Origin: Neisseria sp. KEM232 | Lineage (GTDB): Bacteria; Pseudomonadota; Gammaproteobacteria; Burkholderiales; Neisseriaceae | Assembly: GCF_002237445.1 (NCBI RefSeq) | Contig: NZ_CP022527.1 | Span: forward strand, 2,294,001-2,358,000 | DNA: 64,000 nt | Reading direction: 5' to 3' | Shown here: one piece after another, positions 52,068 through 60,220 of the stretch | How the letters are laid out: each line of letters begins with the position of its first letter | Numbering within the stretch: the stretch's first letter is position 1 | The notes under the pieces: generated by a model | Told to the model about the DNA's origin: nothing | Database searches by the model: none | Seen by the model: only the letters and a program-made list of their open reading frames with translations | Translations under genes and position numbers: made by a program

Positions 52068-54737
52068 TTAGCGTTTCCAGCTGGGCGCTGTGTCGGTTTT
52101 GATGCCGTATTTCTCAATCGCCTGCTGTACGGTTTCTTTGCCGATTTTGCCTTGGTCGGCCAGTGCGCTGAGGGCGGTAACGGCTACGTTGTAGCGGTCT
52201 ACCTCGAAGAAGGAGCGCAGGTTGGCGCGGCTGTCGGAGCGGCCGAAACCGTCGGTGCCCAGGACGTGGTAGTCGTTGGGGATGTAAGCGCGGATGCGGT
52301 CGGCGAAGCTGCGCACGTAGTCGGTGGCGGCGATAACCGGGCCGTCGTGTCCTTGCAGCTGGCTGGTGACAAACGGCAGTTTGTTTTCTTCCAGCGGGTG
52401 CAGGCGGTTGTAGCGTTCGACTTCGATGGCGTTGCGGTGCAGCAGGTTGAAGGACGGGCACGACCAGATGTCGGCATCGACGCCGAAGTCGTTTTTCAGC
52501 AGGTCGGCTGCGGCAATCACTTCCTGCAAAATGGTGCCCGAACCCATCAGCTGTACTTTTTTACCGCCGTTTTCGCCGGCTTTGAGCAGGTACATGCCTT
52601 TGAGGATTTCCTCTTCAATGCCTTCGCGCTGCGGTAGGGCGGGATGGGTGTAGTTTTCGTTCATCAGGGTGATGTAGAAGAAGACGTCTTCGTTATCGAC
52701 GTACATTCTCTGCAAACCGCTGTGGACGATAACGGCCACTTCGTAAGAGAAAGTGGGATCGTAGCTGACGCAGTTGGGAATCAGGTCGGCCTGAATCTGG
52801 CTGTGGCCGTCTTCGTGTTGCAGGCCTTCGCCGTTGAGCGTGGTACGGCCTGCGGTGCCGCCCAAGAGGAAGCCGCGCGCGTGCATGTCGCCCGCCGCCC
52901 AGGCCAGGTCGCCGACGCGCTGGAAGCCGAACATGGAATAGTAGATGTAGAACGGAATCATGGCGAAGCGGCTGTTGGCGTAGCTGGTGGATGCGGCAAT
53001 CCAGTCGGCCATCGCGCCCGGTTCGTTGATGCCTTCCTGCAGGATTTGACCGTCTACGCTCTCTTTATAGAACATGAGCTGGTCTTTGTCCTGCGGGGTG
53101 TACTGCTGGCCTTTGGGGTTCCAGATGCCGTATTGGCGGAACATGCCTTCCATGCCGAAGGTGCGGCTTTCGTCGGGAACGATGGGGACGATGCGCCGGC
53201 CGATCTGTTTGTCTTTCAACAAGGTAGCCAGCACGCGCACGAAGGCCATGGTGGTGGAGAATTCGCGGTCGCCGCTCGATTGCAGCTGGGCGTCGAAATC
53301 GCTTAGTGCAGGAATCGGCAGGGCTTCGTTGTTGGGGTTGCGCTGGGGCAGGTAGCCGCCAAGGGCGTTGCGGCGCTCGCGCAGGTATTTCATTTCTTCG
53401 CTGTCTTCGGGGAAGCGGAAGTAGGGCAGATCGCCGCTGTCAATCTGCTCGTCGGTTACCGGAATGCCGAAGCGGTCGCGGAACTGTTTGAGCGATTTGA
53501 CGTCCATTTTTTTGGCTTGGTGGGCGATGTTCTGGCCTTCGCCGGACTGTCCCATACCGTAGCCTTTGATGGTTTTGGCCAGAATGACGGTGGGGCGGCC
53601 GCCGGCGTTGTTCACCGCTTCGTAGTAGGCGGCATATACTTTGTGCGGGTCGTGGCCGCCGCGGTTCAGTGCCCATACTTCCTCGTCGGACATGTTGGCA
53701 ACCATGGCTTTGAGTTCGGGCGTATTGAAGAAGTGCTCGCGGACGTAGGCGCCGTCTTTGGATTTATAGGTCTGATAGTCGCCATCGAGACATTCGTTCA
53801 TGCGGTTTTTCAGAGCGTTGCTGGTATCGCGTGCCAAGAGGGCGTCCCAGCGGCTGCCCCAAATGACTTTCAGCACGTTCCAGCCGGCGCCGCGGAAGTT
53901 GCCTTCCAATTCCTGAATGATTTTGCCGTTGCCGCGTACCGGGCCGTCGAGGCGTTGCAGGTTGCAGTTAATGACGAAAATCAGGTTGTCCAAGCCTTCG
54001 CGGGCGGCCAATGCAATCGCACCCTGGCTTTCGGGTTCGTCCATTTCGCCGTCGCCGCAGAAACACCAAACTTTGCGACCTTTGGTTTTGGCCAAGCCGC
54101 GCGATTCGAGGTATTTCAGGAAACGCGCCTGATAAATCGCCATCAGAGGGCCAAGACCCATGGATACGGTGGGGAACTGCCAGAAGTCGGGCAGAAGATG
54201 CGGGTGCGGGTAGGAAGGCAGGCCGTTGCCGCCGACTTCCTGACGGAAATTGTCGAGCTGCTCGTCGGTCAGACGGCCTTCGACATAAGCGCGGGCATAA
54301 AGGCCGGGAGCGGAGTGGCCTTGGGCAAAAACCAAATCGCCTTCTTCGCCGTCGCCTTTGGCGCGCCAGAAGTGGTTGAAGCCGACGTCGTACAGCGTGG
54401 CGGCCGATTGGAAGGAAGCAATGTGGCCGCCCAGTTCCAAATCTTTTTTACCGGCACGCAGCACCATGGCGGCGGCGTTCCAGCGGATGATCGAACGGAT
54501 GCGGTGTTCCAGCTCGTGGTTGCCGGGCGACTTCTGCTCTTTGCCCACCGGGATGGTGTTCAGATAGGCGGTGGTCGCGTCAAACGGCATATGGATGCCG
54601 CGGCGGCGGGTGTATTTCACCAGATTTTCCAGCAGGAAGTGGGCGCGGTCGGTGCCTTCGTTTTCGAGCACGGAGCTGAGCGCATCCAGCCATTCCTGCG
54701 TTTCAATCGGATCGATGTCGTTGATTTGGTTGGACAT
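52068..54737 (-). CDS. aceE: Pyruvate dehydrogenase E1 component (homodimeric)
   Basis: E1 decarboxylates pyruvate with thiamine diphosphate and acetylates E2. The 889-residue length is that of the homodimeric AceE type. The ThDP motif is CGDGEMDEPESQGAI with the following NCNLQRLDGPVRGN. SLGLGP-like and HxxxGH segments (YPHPHLLPDFWQFPTVSMG, LGGHIAS) are seen, and the transketolase-like C-terminal half is complete. It is the first gene of the PDH cluster, with a 428-base gap upstream. Confidence 0.96.
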   Translation of the reverse strand: MSNQINDIDPIETQEWLDALSSVLENEGTDRAHFLLENLVKYTRRRGIHMPFDATTAYLNTIPVGKEQKSPGNHELEHRIRSIIRWNAAAMVLRAGKKDLELGGHIASFQSAATLYDVGFNHFWRAKGDGEEGDLVFAQGHSAPGLYARAYVEGRLTDEQLDNFRQEVGGNGLPSYPHPHLLPDFWQFPTVSMGLGPLMAIYQARFLKYLESRGLAKTKGRKVWCFCGDGEMDEPESQGAIALAAREGLDNLIFVINCNLQRLDGPVRGNGKIIQELEGNFRGAGWNVLKVIWGSRWDALLARDTSNALKNRMNECLDGDYQTYKSKDGAYVREHFFNTPELKAMVANMSDEEVWALNRGGHDPHKVYAAYYEAVNNAGGRPTVILAKTIKGYGMGQSGEGQNIAHQAKKMDVKSLKQFRDRFGIPVTDEQIDSGDLPYFRFPEDSEEMKYLRERRNALGGYLPQRNPNNEALPIPALSDFDAQLQSSGDREFSTTMAFVRVLATLLKDKQIGRRIVPIVPDESRTFGMEGMFRQYGIWNPKGQQYTPQDKDQLMFYKESVDGQILQEGINEPGAMADWIAASTSYANSRFAMIPFYIYYSMFGFQRVGDLAWAAGDMHARGFLLGGTAGRTTLNGEGLQHEDGHSQIQADLIPNCVSYDPTFSYEVAVIVHSGLQRMYVDNEDVFFYITLMNENYTHPALPQREGIEEEILKGMYLLKAGENGGKKVQLMGSGTILQEVIAAADLLKNDFGVDADIWSCPSFNLLHRNAIEVERYNRLHPLEENKLPFVTSQLQGHDGPVIAATDYVRSFADRIRAYIPNDYHVLGTDGFGRSDSRANLRSFFEVDRYNVAVTALSALADQGKIGKETVQQAIEKYGIKTDTAPSWKR

Positions 54738-55165
54738 AGATTATCCCTTCAGTTGAGAGTTATGGAACACGGCAAAAGCCGCACCGTTTGGTTCTGCCGG
54801 AAGGAGGCCGTCTGAAAAGGCGGCTGCCCTCCGCTGATAGACGCGCCCCGTCCGGATCCTGCTCCGAAGCGCTTTTTGCGGGCACATTTTAGCCGCGAAA
54901 TGCTATCAGTTATCCCCCGTGCTTGCAAATCGCCGAACGGCTTTTTTGCGCGGAATCAAAAAACCGCCGGCCTTTCCGGCGGGCGATTTTTCGTTTGTGA
55001 AAAACAAAAGCGGCAATGCCGTCTGAAAAATGTTCGGATAAAATCAAAAACAACAGAAACGGAAAAATACCCGCAGCGGATAAGAACGGTTTTCAGACGG
55101 CCTCAAATAAGTTAAAAACGGTAAAGGCAGCACGGCGGTTTCGTGCCCGCAAGGGCAGGCACGGC
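54738..55165. other. Intergenic region upstream of aceE
   Basis: No gene is supported. The region must contain the aceE promoter (minus strand), an AG-DUS at 54804-54819, a strong hairpin terminator at 54964-54991, and uptake sequences at 55017 and 55091. I see no obvious regulator site. Confidence 0.5.
54964..54991 (-). terminator. GC-rich hairpin terminator of the Smr gene
   Basis: The perfect stem CCGCCGG/CCGGCGG with a 5-base loop is followed on the minus strand by a TTTTTT run. It ends the Smr-domain transcript, and T-rich sequence on the other side could make it bidirectional. Confidence 0.75.
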
Positions 55166-55801
55166 TCAGAAGTTTTTTGCGTCCTCCCCTTCCCTGCGCT
55201 GCCGTTTGAGCAGAATCAGCACCGCGCCATCGTTGTTTTGGTGCGGTTCGGCGTAGGCCAGAACGTCGGGGTGCATCATCAGCCAGCGGCGCACGAGGTT
55301 TTTCAGTTTCGGCTGATAACCTACCGAACCTAACCCGCTGCCGTGGACGATTTCGCCGCACACGCCGCGCCGCTGCACGAAAACGATAAATTCGTTCAAC
55401 ACCTGCTGCGCTTCTTCCTGCGTGTAGCCGTGCAGATCGACATCGGCGACAATCGTGTAATAACCGCTCTGCAAACGCTTGATATCGGCTTGGCCGCGGC
55501 CGTTTTTGCTGAATTGTGCGGGTACGTCCAGCCATTGCCCGTCGCCGACGTAAAAATAGTTTTCCGCCTCCTCTTCCCGCACATCGCGGCTGCGCGGGCG
55601 GATGGGCGACAAATCGCGCGGCGGCTCGTAGCGCTGCGTGCTTTTCAGGGGCTTCACATCGCCCATCAGGGCGGCGAAATCGGGTTCTTCCCGCGCCTGC
55701 CGCGCCGTTTCGCGCTGCCGCTCCTGTGCGGCCTGCGCTTCTTGTTTCGCCTGTTTGCCGAGGTTTTTCATCAGCTCTTGGAAATCGGTTTTTCCGTTCA
55801 T
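55166..55801 (-). CDS. Smr-domain protein
   Basis: A 211-residue protein with a charged N-terminal half (MKNLGKQAKQEAQAAQERQR and RYEPPRDLSPIRPRSRD). A C-terminal Smr domain follows (VADVDLHGYTQEEAQQVLN, EIVHGSGLGS). Smr domains act as nucleases; the stand-alone SmrB type cuts mRNA at collided ribosomes, so a ribosome-rescue role is plausible. The DLHG motif and the GxGxxG-like HGSGLGS are present, as in active family members. Confidence 0.85.
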   Translation of the reverse strand: MNGKTDFQELMKNLGKQAKQEAQAAQERQRETARQAREEPDFAALMGDVKPLKSTQRYEPPRDLSPIRPRSRDVREEEAENYFYVGDGQWLDVPAQFSKNGRGQADIKRLQSGYYTIVADVDLHGYTQEEAQQVLNEFIVFVQRRGVCGEIVHGSGLGSVGYQPKLKNLVRRWLMMHPDVLAYAEPHQNNDGAVLILLKRQRREGEDAKNF

Positions 55802-55883
55802 ATTCTGTATGTGTCCTTACGTGATGCGGTTGCAGGCGCGGGAGCCTACCGCCGCGGCGCTGCGCCGTCAAATGCCGCGGCCG

Positions 55884-55912
55884 TTCGGTTTCTTCCCCAC
55901 AGCGTGTAGAAT
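55884..55912 (+). promoter_or_regulatory. Possible murI promoter
   Basis: TTCGGT and TAGAAT are 17 bases apart, with the -10 ending 37 bases before murI; a DUS lies in the leader. Confidence 0.4.
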
Positions 55913-55949
55913 GCGCGTTTTTCGTTTTCAGACGGCCTCAGAAGCAATT

Positions 55950-56762
55950 ATGGATACAGTCAGACAGCGCCCCATCGGAGTGTTCGATTCGGGAGTGGGC
56001 GGCCTTACCAACGTGCGTGCCCTGATGGAGCGCCTGCCGATGGAAAACATCGTCTATTTCGGCGACACCGCCCGCGTACCCTACGGCGTCAAATCCCGCG
56101 CCACCATCGAAAACTTCACCGCGCAAATCGTCGGCTTCATGCTCGAACACGACGTCAAAGCCCTCGTTATCGCCTGCAACACCATCGCCGCTGTGGCCGG
56201 CCACAAAGTGCGGCAGATGGCGGGCAATATGCCCGTACTCGACGTGATTAGCGCCGGCGCACAGGCTGCCCTGCAGGTCACCCGCAACAACCACATCGGC
56301 GTACTGGCCACCAACACCACCGTCAACAGCAACGCCTACGCCCGCGAAATCCACCGCCACCGCCCCGAAGCACGCGTCCAGTCGCAGGCCTGCCCGCTGT
56401 TTGTGCCGCTGGTAGAAGAAGGCTGGCTCGACCACGAAGTCACCCGCCTCACCGCCCGCGAATACCTCAAACCGCTCCTAGCCGAAGACGCGGACACGCT
56501 GGTGCTCGGCTGCACGCACTACCCGCTGCTCAAACCCCTGCTGCACCGCGAAGCGCCGCACCTGCAACTGGTCGACTCCGCCGTCACCACCGCCGAAGCC
56601 GTTGCCCGCGCCCTGCAGGAAAAAGACCTGCTTAACGACGGCAGCGGCGGCGCGGCTGACTACCGTTTCTACGTCAGCGACATCCCGCTGCGCTTCCAAA
56701 CCATAGGCGAACGTTTTTTGGGACGCAGCCTGCAGCAGATAGAAATGGTGACGCTGGGCTGA
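55950..56762 (+). CDS. murI: Glutamate racemase
   Basis: MurI supplies D-glutamate for peptidoglycan. I start at MDTVRQRPIGVFDSGVGG (270 residues). Catalytic cysteines are in VIACNTIAAV and LGCTHYPLL; the FDSGVGGLT loop and YFGDTARVPYG substrate segment are intact. The frame is open upstream but without a plausible ribosome site. The gene precedes tRNA-Glu. Confidence 0.94.
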   Translation: MDTVRQRPIGVFDSGVGGLTNVRALMERLPMENIVYFGDTARVPYGVKSRATIENFTAQIVGFMLEHDVKALVIACNTIAAVAGHKVRQMAGNMPVLDVISAGAQAALQVTRNNHIGVLATNTTVNSNAYAREIHRHRPEARVQSQACPLFVPLVEEGWLDHEVTRLTAREYLKPLLAEDADTLVLGCTHYPLLKPLLHREAPHLQLVDSAVTTAEAVARALQEKDLLNDGSGGAADYRFYVSDIPLRFQTIGERFLGRSLQQIEMVTLG

Positions 56763-56788
56763 CGCGGTGCATCGCGGGCAGCATCAGG

Positions 56789-56853
56789 CCGTCTGAAAAC
56801 GGAGCTTCAACGAAGTTAAAGCATCCGGATACATAAAACTTTCAGACGGCCTT
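56789..56853 (+). terminator. DUS inverted pair after murI
   Basis: Facing AG-DUS copies about 41 bases apart follow murI and precede the tRNA promoter. Confidence 0.45.
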
Positions 56854-56857
56854 TCTC

Positions 56858-56886
56858 TTGACCGCCGCGGCCTTGTTCCGTATAGT
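56858..56886 (+). promoter_or_regulatory. Promoter of tRNA-Glu
   Basis: TTGACC and TATAGT are separated by 17 bases; the tRNA begins 18 bases after the -10. Confidence 0.7.
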
Positions 56887-56903
56887 GCGCGCCTTCCCGC
56901 AAC

Positions 56904-56979
56904 GCGCCCATCGTCTAGAGGCCTAGGACACTGCCCTTTCACGGCGGCAACCGGGGTTCGAATCCCCGTGGGCGTGCCA
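56904..56979 (+). tRNA. tRNA-Glu (anticodon TTC)
   Basis: A full cloverleaf is present: acceptor GCGCCCA with TGGGCGT, anticodon loop CTTTCAC, T-loop TTCGAAT, and encoded CCA. The body TCGTCTAGAGGCCTAGGACA is typical of tRNA-Glu. Confidence 0.93.
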
Positions 56980-56987
56980 ATATTTGC

Positions 56988-57026
56988 AAAAAGGACTTTC
57001 GGATTTGCTCTGAAAGTCCTTTTTTC
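56988..57026 (+). terminator. Terminator of tRNA-Glu
   Basis: The 13-bp stem AAAAAGGACTTTC/GAAAGTCCTTTTT with an 11-base loop ends in a T run, 9 bases after the tRNA. Confidence 0.8.
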
Positions 57027-57104
57027 TTAGTCAAACCTTCAATCCGGTTATACCAAGGCCGTCTGAAACATGATTCAGACGGTCTCTTCGTGTCACATAT
57101 TCTT

Positions 57105-57372
57105 TGTGGCTGTACTAGATAAGCAGTCATGTCAGACTGAAAAAATGAAGATAACCCGTTGTAAACTAAAAAAGAGTATTCAAAAGAAACTGCTTCAGTT
57201 TTTTGTACTCGAAGTTACTGCCCGTTCAGCAGCTGATTTATTGGGCATCCACCCTAATTCGGCAGTGCTGTTTTACCGCAAGATTCGCGAAGTCATCAGC
57301 CATCATCTTTCACTGGAAGCCGATACGGTTTTTGACGGCTCAATTGAGTTGGACGAGAGTTATTTTGGCGGA
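57105..57372 (+). mobile_element. Truncated IS1016-like element (left part)
   Basis: From about 57105 the sequence matches the left end and transposase start of the IS at 38631, diverged but alignable throughout. This includes the left inverted repeat in a variant form (GTGGCTGTACTAGATAAGC). The match stops after the codons for ELDESYFGG near 57372. The right half of the IS is missing. Confidence 0.85.
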
Positions 57373-57558
57373 CCGGCCAAAGCCCAGGCCATTGCCGACT
57401 ACCGTAAGGAAAACGGTGATTTCAAATCGGTTGAGGATTTGAAAAAGGTCAAAGGCATCGGCGAGGGTATCTTCGGCAAGCTCAAGGATGAGGCTACCGT
57501 CGGTTCCGCACCCAATGCCAAAGCAGCCAAACCCGCCGCACCTGCCGCCAAAAAGTAG
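57145..57558 (+). CDS. Fusion of truncated IS1016 transposase to the C-terminal half of ComE
   Basis: The frame is continuous: residues 1-76 (MKITRCKLKKSIQKKLLQFF to ELDESYFGG) are the transposase N-terminal region. From PAKAQAIADYRKENGDF onward it is the helix-hairpin-helix of ComE/ComEA (SVEDLKKVKGIGEGIFGKLK) with an Ala/Pro/Lys tail. ComE binds incoming DNA in the periplasm. Here the signal peptide and first hairpin are replaced, so the product should stay in the cytoplasm. I read it as a remnant of comE rather than a functional protein, but the in-frame join is exact. Confidence 0.8.
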   Translation: MKITRCKLKKSIQKKLLQFFVLEVTARSAADLLGIHPNSAVLFYRKIREVISHHLSLEADTVFDGSIELDESYFGGPAKAQAIADYRKENGDFKSVEDLKKVKGIGEGIFGKLKDEATVGSAPNAKAAKPAAPAAKK

Positions 57559-57675
57559 ACGGGAAAACCCGTATCCGCAGCCGCCGGGAGCTTCACTGCC
57601 GGCGGCTTTGCCTTGGGTGGAAGCCCTCCGGCACTGCGCGGGAGAATGTCGCCTTAAAAATGCAGAACGGACCGC

Positions 57676-58533
57676 TCAGCCTGCGCGCAGGGATCTTTGG
57701 ATGCCGAAAATCGAGAGTAGGGACAGTAGAAAACCGAAGAGGGATTTCATATCTATGCCTTGGCTGAGAAACAGCCAGCCCAGTATGAAGGCACATACCG
57801 GGCTGAGCAGTCCCAGCGATGAAGCCACTGCGGGCGGTAATTTGGTAATGCCACGGAAAAACAGCGCGTAGGCAAATACTGCACCAAAAAGACTCAGATA
57901 GACGAAGCCACCGATATTTTTTGCCGTCAGCGTGGCGGGCGCTGTTTCCAGCGCGAGTGTAAACGGCAGGATAAACAGACCGCCGAACAAAAGCTGCCAG
58001 CCGGTAAATGCCAGCGCGGGCAGTTTGATGCGCCAGTGTTTTGACAGGTACACGCCCAAGGACATCGATGCCGCTCCGGTCAGTGCTGCCGCGATACCCA
58101 AGCCGTCAAAGGCGGCCTGTGGAGAAAGCACCATCAGCGCGATGCCCGCCACGCCTGCTGCCGCCCAAGCCCAAGCAGCTTTGGGCGGCATGGTTTTGCC
58201 GATGAGCCAAGTCAGGAACAGCACCATCAGCGTCTGTGTCGCGCTGAGCGTGGCTGCCAGTCCGCCGGGCAGACGGTAGGCGGCCACAAACAACATGGCC
58301 TGAAACAGGCCGATATTGAGTACACCCAGCAGCACGGTTTTTGCCCATTCGCCCCGTGCCGGTGCACGGCGCGACAAGGCAATCAGCAGCAATCCGGCCG
58401 GCAGTACGCGGACAAACGCGGCGGTAAACGGAATGCCGGCAGGTAGAAATTCGGTGGTCACCAGATAAGTGCTGCCCCAAATCAACGGGGCAAGTGCGGT
58501 AACTAACAGATCGCGGGTACGGAAGGCATGCAT
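57676..58533 (-). CDS. EamA/DMT-superfamily transporter
   Basis: A 285-residue inner-membrane protein with ten predicted helices in two EamA repeats. The first starts LLVTALAPLIWGSTYLVTTE, a hallmark of the family, and the second near LGIAAALTGAASMSLGVYL. Transporters of this type (YedA/RhaT-like) export amino acids or other metabolites; the substrate is unknown. I start at MHAFRTRDLLVTAL because the first helix follows directly. It ends just past the comE fusion, convergent with it. Confidence 0.87.
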   Translation of the reverse strand: MHAFRTRDLLVTALAPLIWGSTYLVTTEFLPAGIPFTAAFVRVLPAGLLLIALSRRAPARGEWAKTVLLGVLNIGLFQAMLFVAAYRLPGGLAATLSATQTLMVLFLTWLIGKTMPPKAAWAWAAAGVAGIALMVLSPQAAFDGLGIAAALTGAASMSLGVYLSKHWRIKLPALAFTGWQLLFGGLFILPFTLALETAPATLTAKNIGGFVYLSLFGAVFAYALFFRGITKLPPAVASSLGLLSPVCAFILGWLFLSQGIDMKSLFGFLLSLLSIFGIQRSLRAG

Positions 58534-58584
58534 GGCGGTTTCTCTGATGTTGTGTATTTGAATGTCGGCACAATACGGCGGACA

Positions 58585-58633
58585 AGGCCGTCTGAAAGTG
58601 GAGCAAAACGGAAACCTGCCTTTCAGACGGCCT
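58585..58633 (-). terminator. DUS inverted pair
   Basis: Facing AG-DUS copies lie between the nitroreductase stop and the transporter start on the same strand. Confidence 0.55.
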
Positions 58634-58652
58634 GATTCTGTTGCGAACTCCC

Positions 58653-59315
58653 TTATTCTATCCACCGCACCACATCTTCGGCCGCGCGGCGGGTTTTTTC
58701 GCGCGGTTCGGCGGCACGGTAGCCGAAAGCGGCCATCACAGCGGCTTGAAACTCGTCGGGATTTATCAACCCGTTTTCCGCCAGCAGGTTGTTGGTGCGG
58801 CGCATATCGAAACCTTCGATCGGCGTGGAATCGATGCCGATCAGCGCGGCGGCGCTCATCATGTTGGCCAATGCGATGTAGCACTGCTTCGCCGCCCAGT
58901 CGTCGAAAGCGCGCGGGTTTTCGTACAGCGCGAAATCGTGTTCGGCAAAATTTTTAAAAAAGCCTTCGCGTTGGACAACGGTTTCAGACGGCATTCCGTG
59001 CACGCCGCCCCACATTTCGCGGCGGTAATCTGAGCGCATGGCGGCTTCTTTGCGCGAGAGTAAAACGACAAAATGGCTGCAATCGGCGATTTTTTCCGCT
59101 GCGCCCCATGCGGTGTCGCGTAGGGCTTCGCGCAGGGCGGGGTTTTGGATGACCAAAAACCGCCAAGGTTCCAAGCCGAACGAGCTGGGCGACAGGCGGG
59201 CGGCTTCGAGGATAAAGTCAAAATCCTCCGCACTGATTTTCTTGGTAGTGTCGTATTTTTTGCAGGCATGACGGAAGAGAAAGGCATTTAAAACGGCGGA
59301 TTTTTCGACAAACAT
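58653..59315 (-). CDS. NAD(P)H-dependent nitroreductase-family oxidoreductase
   Basis: A 220-residue FMN enzyme of the NfsB/YdgI type. The FMN-binding start is HACKKYDTTKKISAEDFDF, followed by SPSSFGLEPWRFLVIQNP and the C-terminal GYRAAEPREKTRR. The middle segment MMSAAALIGIDSTPIEGFD is also typical. It is divergent from a MarR-family gene with palindromic sites in the 107-base gap, so it is probably the repressor's target. Confidence 0.88.
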   Translation of the reverse strand: MFVEKSAVLNAFLFRHACKKYDTTKKISAEDFDFILEAARLSPSSFGLEPWRFLVIQNPALREALRDTAWGAAEKIADCSHFVVLLSRKEAAMRSDYRREMWGGVHGMPSETVVQREGFFKNFAEHDFALYENPRAFDDWAAKQCYIALANMMSAAALIGIDSTPIEGFDMRRTNNLLAENGLINPDEFQAAVMAAFGYRAAEPREKTRRAAEDVVRWIE

Positions 59316-59332
59316 CGGTATGCTCCTGTGAG

Positions 59333-59352
59333 TTATCTTGAATACGAGATAA
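59333..59352. promoter_or_regulatory. Probable MarR-family operator
   Basis: TTATCTTG-N4-CGAGATAA is a near-perfect palindrome in the divergent gap between the nitroreductase and marR-type genes. A TATAGT-like -10 follows at once. Confidence 0.55.
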
Positions 59353-59364
59353 ATTATAGTGCCG

Positions 59365-59386
59365 TTTGTCTTTGTGTCAAGATAAA
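59365..59386. promoter_or_regulatory. Second, weaker operator-like half-site pair
   Basis: TTTGTCTTTG-TG-TCAAGATAAA shares the half-site CAAGATAA with the stronger palindrome 13 bases away; its left arm is imperfect. Confidence 0.4.
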
Positions 59387-59422
59387 ATGGCGGCCTGTTT
59401 GACAGGTTTTCAGGAGCAGAAT

Positions 59423-59938
59423 GTGGCTAAGACCAAAGATGCGGTGGATGAAATCGCCGCCCAATGGCGCAGAGAGTTGCCCGATTTGGAAGCGGAAAAC
59501 ATGATACTGATAGGCCGTCTGAAACGCTGCGCCGCGCTGGCCGAGAGCGAATTGGACAAAGTGTTTGCCGCGCACGGCTTGGGCGGCGGGCTGTTTGACG
59601 TACTTGCCGCCCTGCGCCGCAGCGGTGCGCCCTACACGCTCACGCCTACGGAGCTTTATTCCTCGCTGATGGTTACGTCGGGCACGATGAGCACGCGGCT
59701 GAAAAAGCTTGAAGCCGAAGGCTGGATCGAGCGTCTGCCCAACCCGCAGGACGCGCGCAGTATGCTGGTGCGCCTCACCGACAGCGGCAAAACCCTGGTT
59801 GAGAAGGCTGTGTATCCGCACGTTGCCAACGAAAAACGCCTGCTCGACAAGCTCGACGGCGAAACGCGCCTGATATTGGAGCGCGGTTTGGCCGCGCTGC
59901 TGCGGGCTTGGGAGGGCGGGACGGATGAGGCCGTCTAA
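59423..59938 (+). CDS. MarR-family transcriptional regulator
   Basis: A 171-residue winged-helix repressor: LTPTELYSSLMVTSGTMSTR is the recognition region and GWIERLPNPQDARSMLVRLT the wing. I prefer the GTG start at 59423 (VAKTKDAVDEIAAQW) because CAGGAGCAGA sits just upstream; an ATG 12 codons earlier is possible but overlaps the second operator-like site. Divergent pairing with a nitroreductase suggests control of a redox or xenobiotic response and of itself. Confidence 0.88.
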   Translation: MAKTKDAVDEIAAQWRRELPDLEAENMILIGRLKRCAALAESELDKVFAAHGLGGGLFDVLAALRRSGAPYTLTPTELYSSLMVTSGTMSTRLKKLEAEGWIERLPNPQDARSMLVRLTDSGKTLVEKAVYPHVANEKRLLDKLDGETRLILERGLAALLRAWEGGTDEAV

Positions 59939-59984
59939 AAGATCGGCCGCAACGGAGTGAAAATAGGCTGTGCAGACGAAAAAG

Positions 59985-60021
59985 GCCGTCTGAAAGCATG
60001 GAAACGCTTTCAGACGGCCTT
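59985..60021 (+). terminator. DUS inverted pair after the marR-type gene
   Basis: Facing AG-DUS copies about 13 bases apart. The rest of the 282-base gap to apaH holds a partial dRS3 (60083-60102) and more DUS. Confidence 0.55.
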
Positions 60022-60220
60022 TGCATGGCGACCCCGTGTTTTGCCTGCTGTTCTGTTACCGTGTTCCGAATGAGGGAGGCCGCTCCCGCCTTCGCGGGAA
60101 TGACGTTTCTGAAAGCTGTTTTGACTTTGCAGACGGAAAAGGCCGTCTGAAACGGTAATCAAGCCGTCTGAAAGCGTCTCTGTACTTTCAGACGGCCTCT
60201 TGCCGCATCCGGCGGCGGGC

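Noticed and set aside
56939..57130. Minus-strand frame over tRNA-Glu
   Set aside because: It reads through the tRNA and its terminator; no support as a protein.
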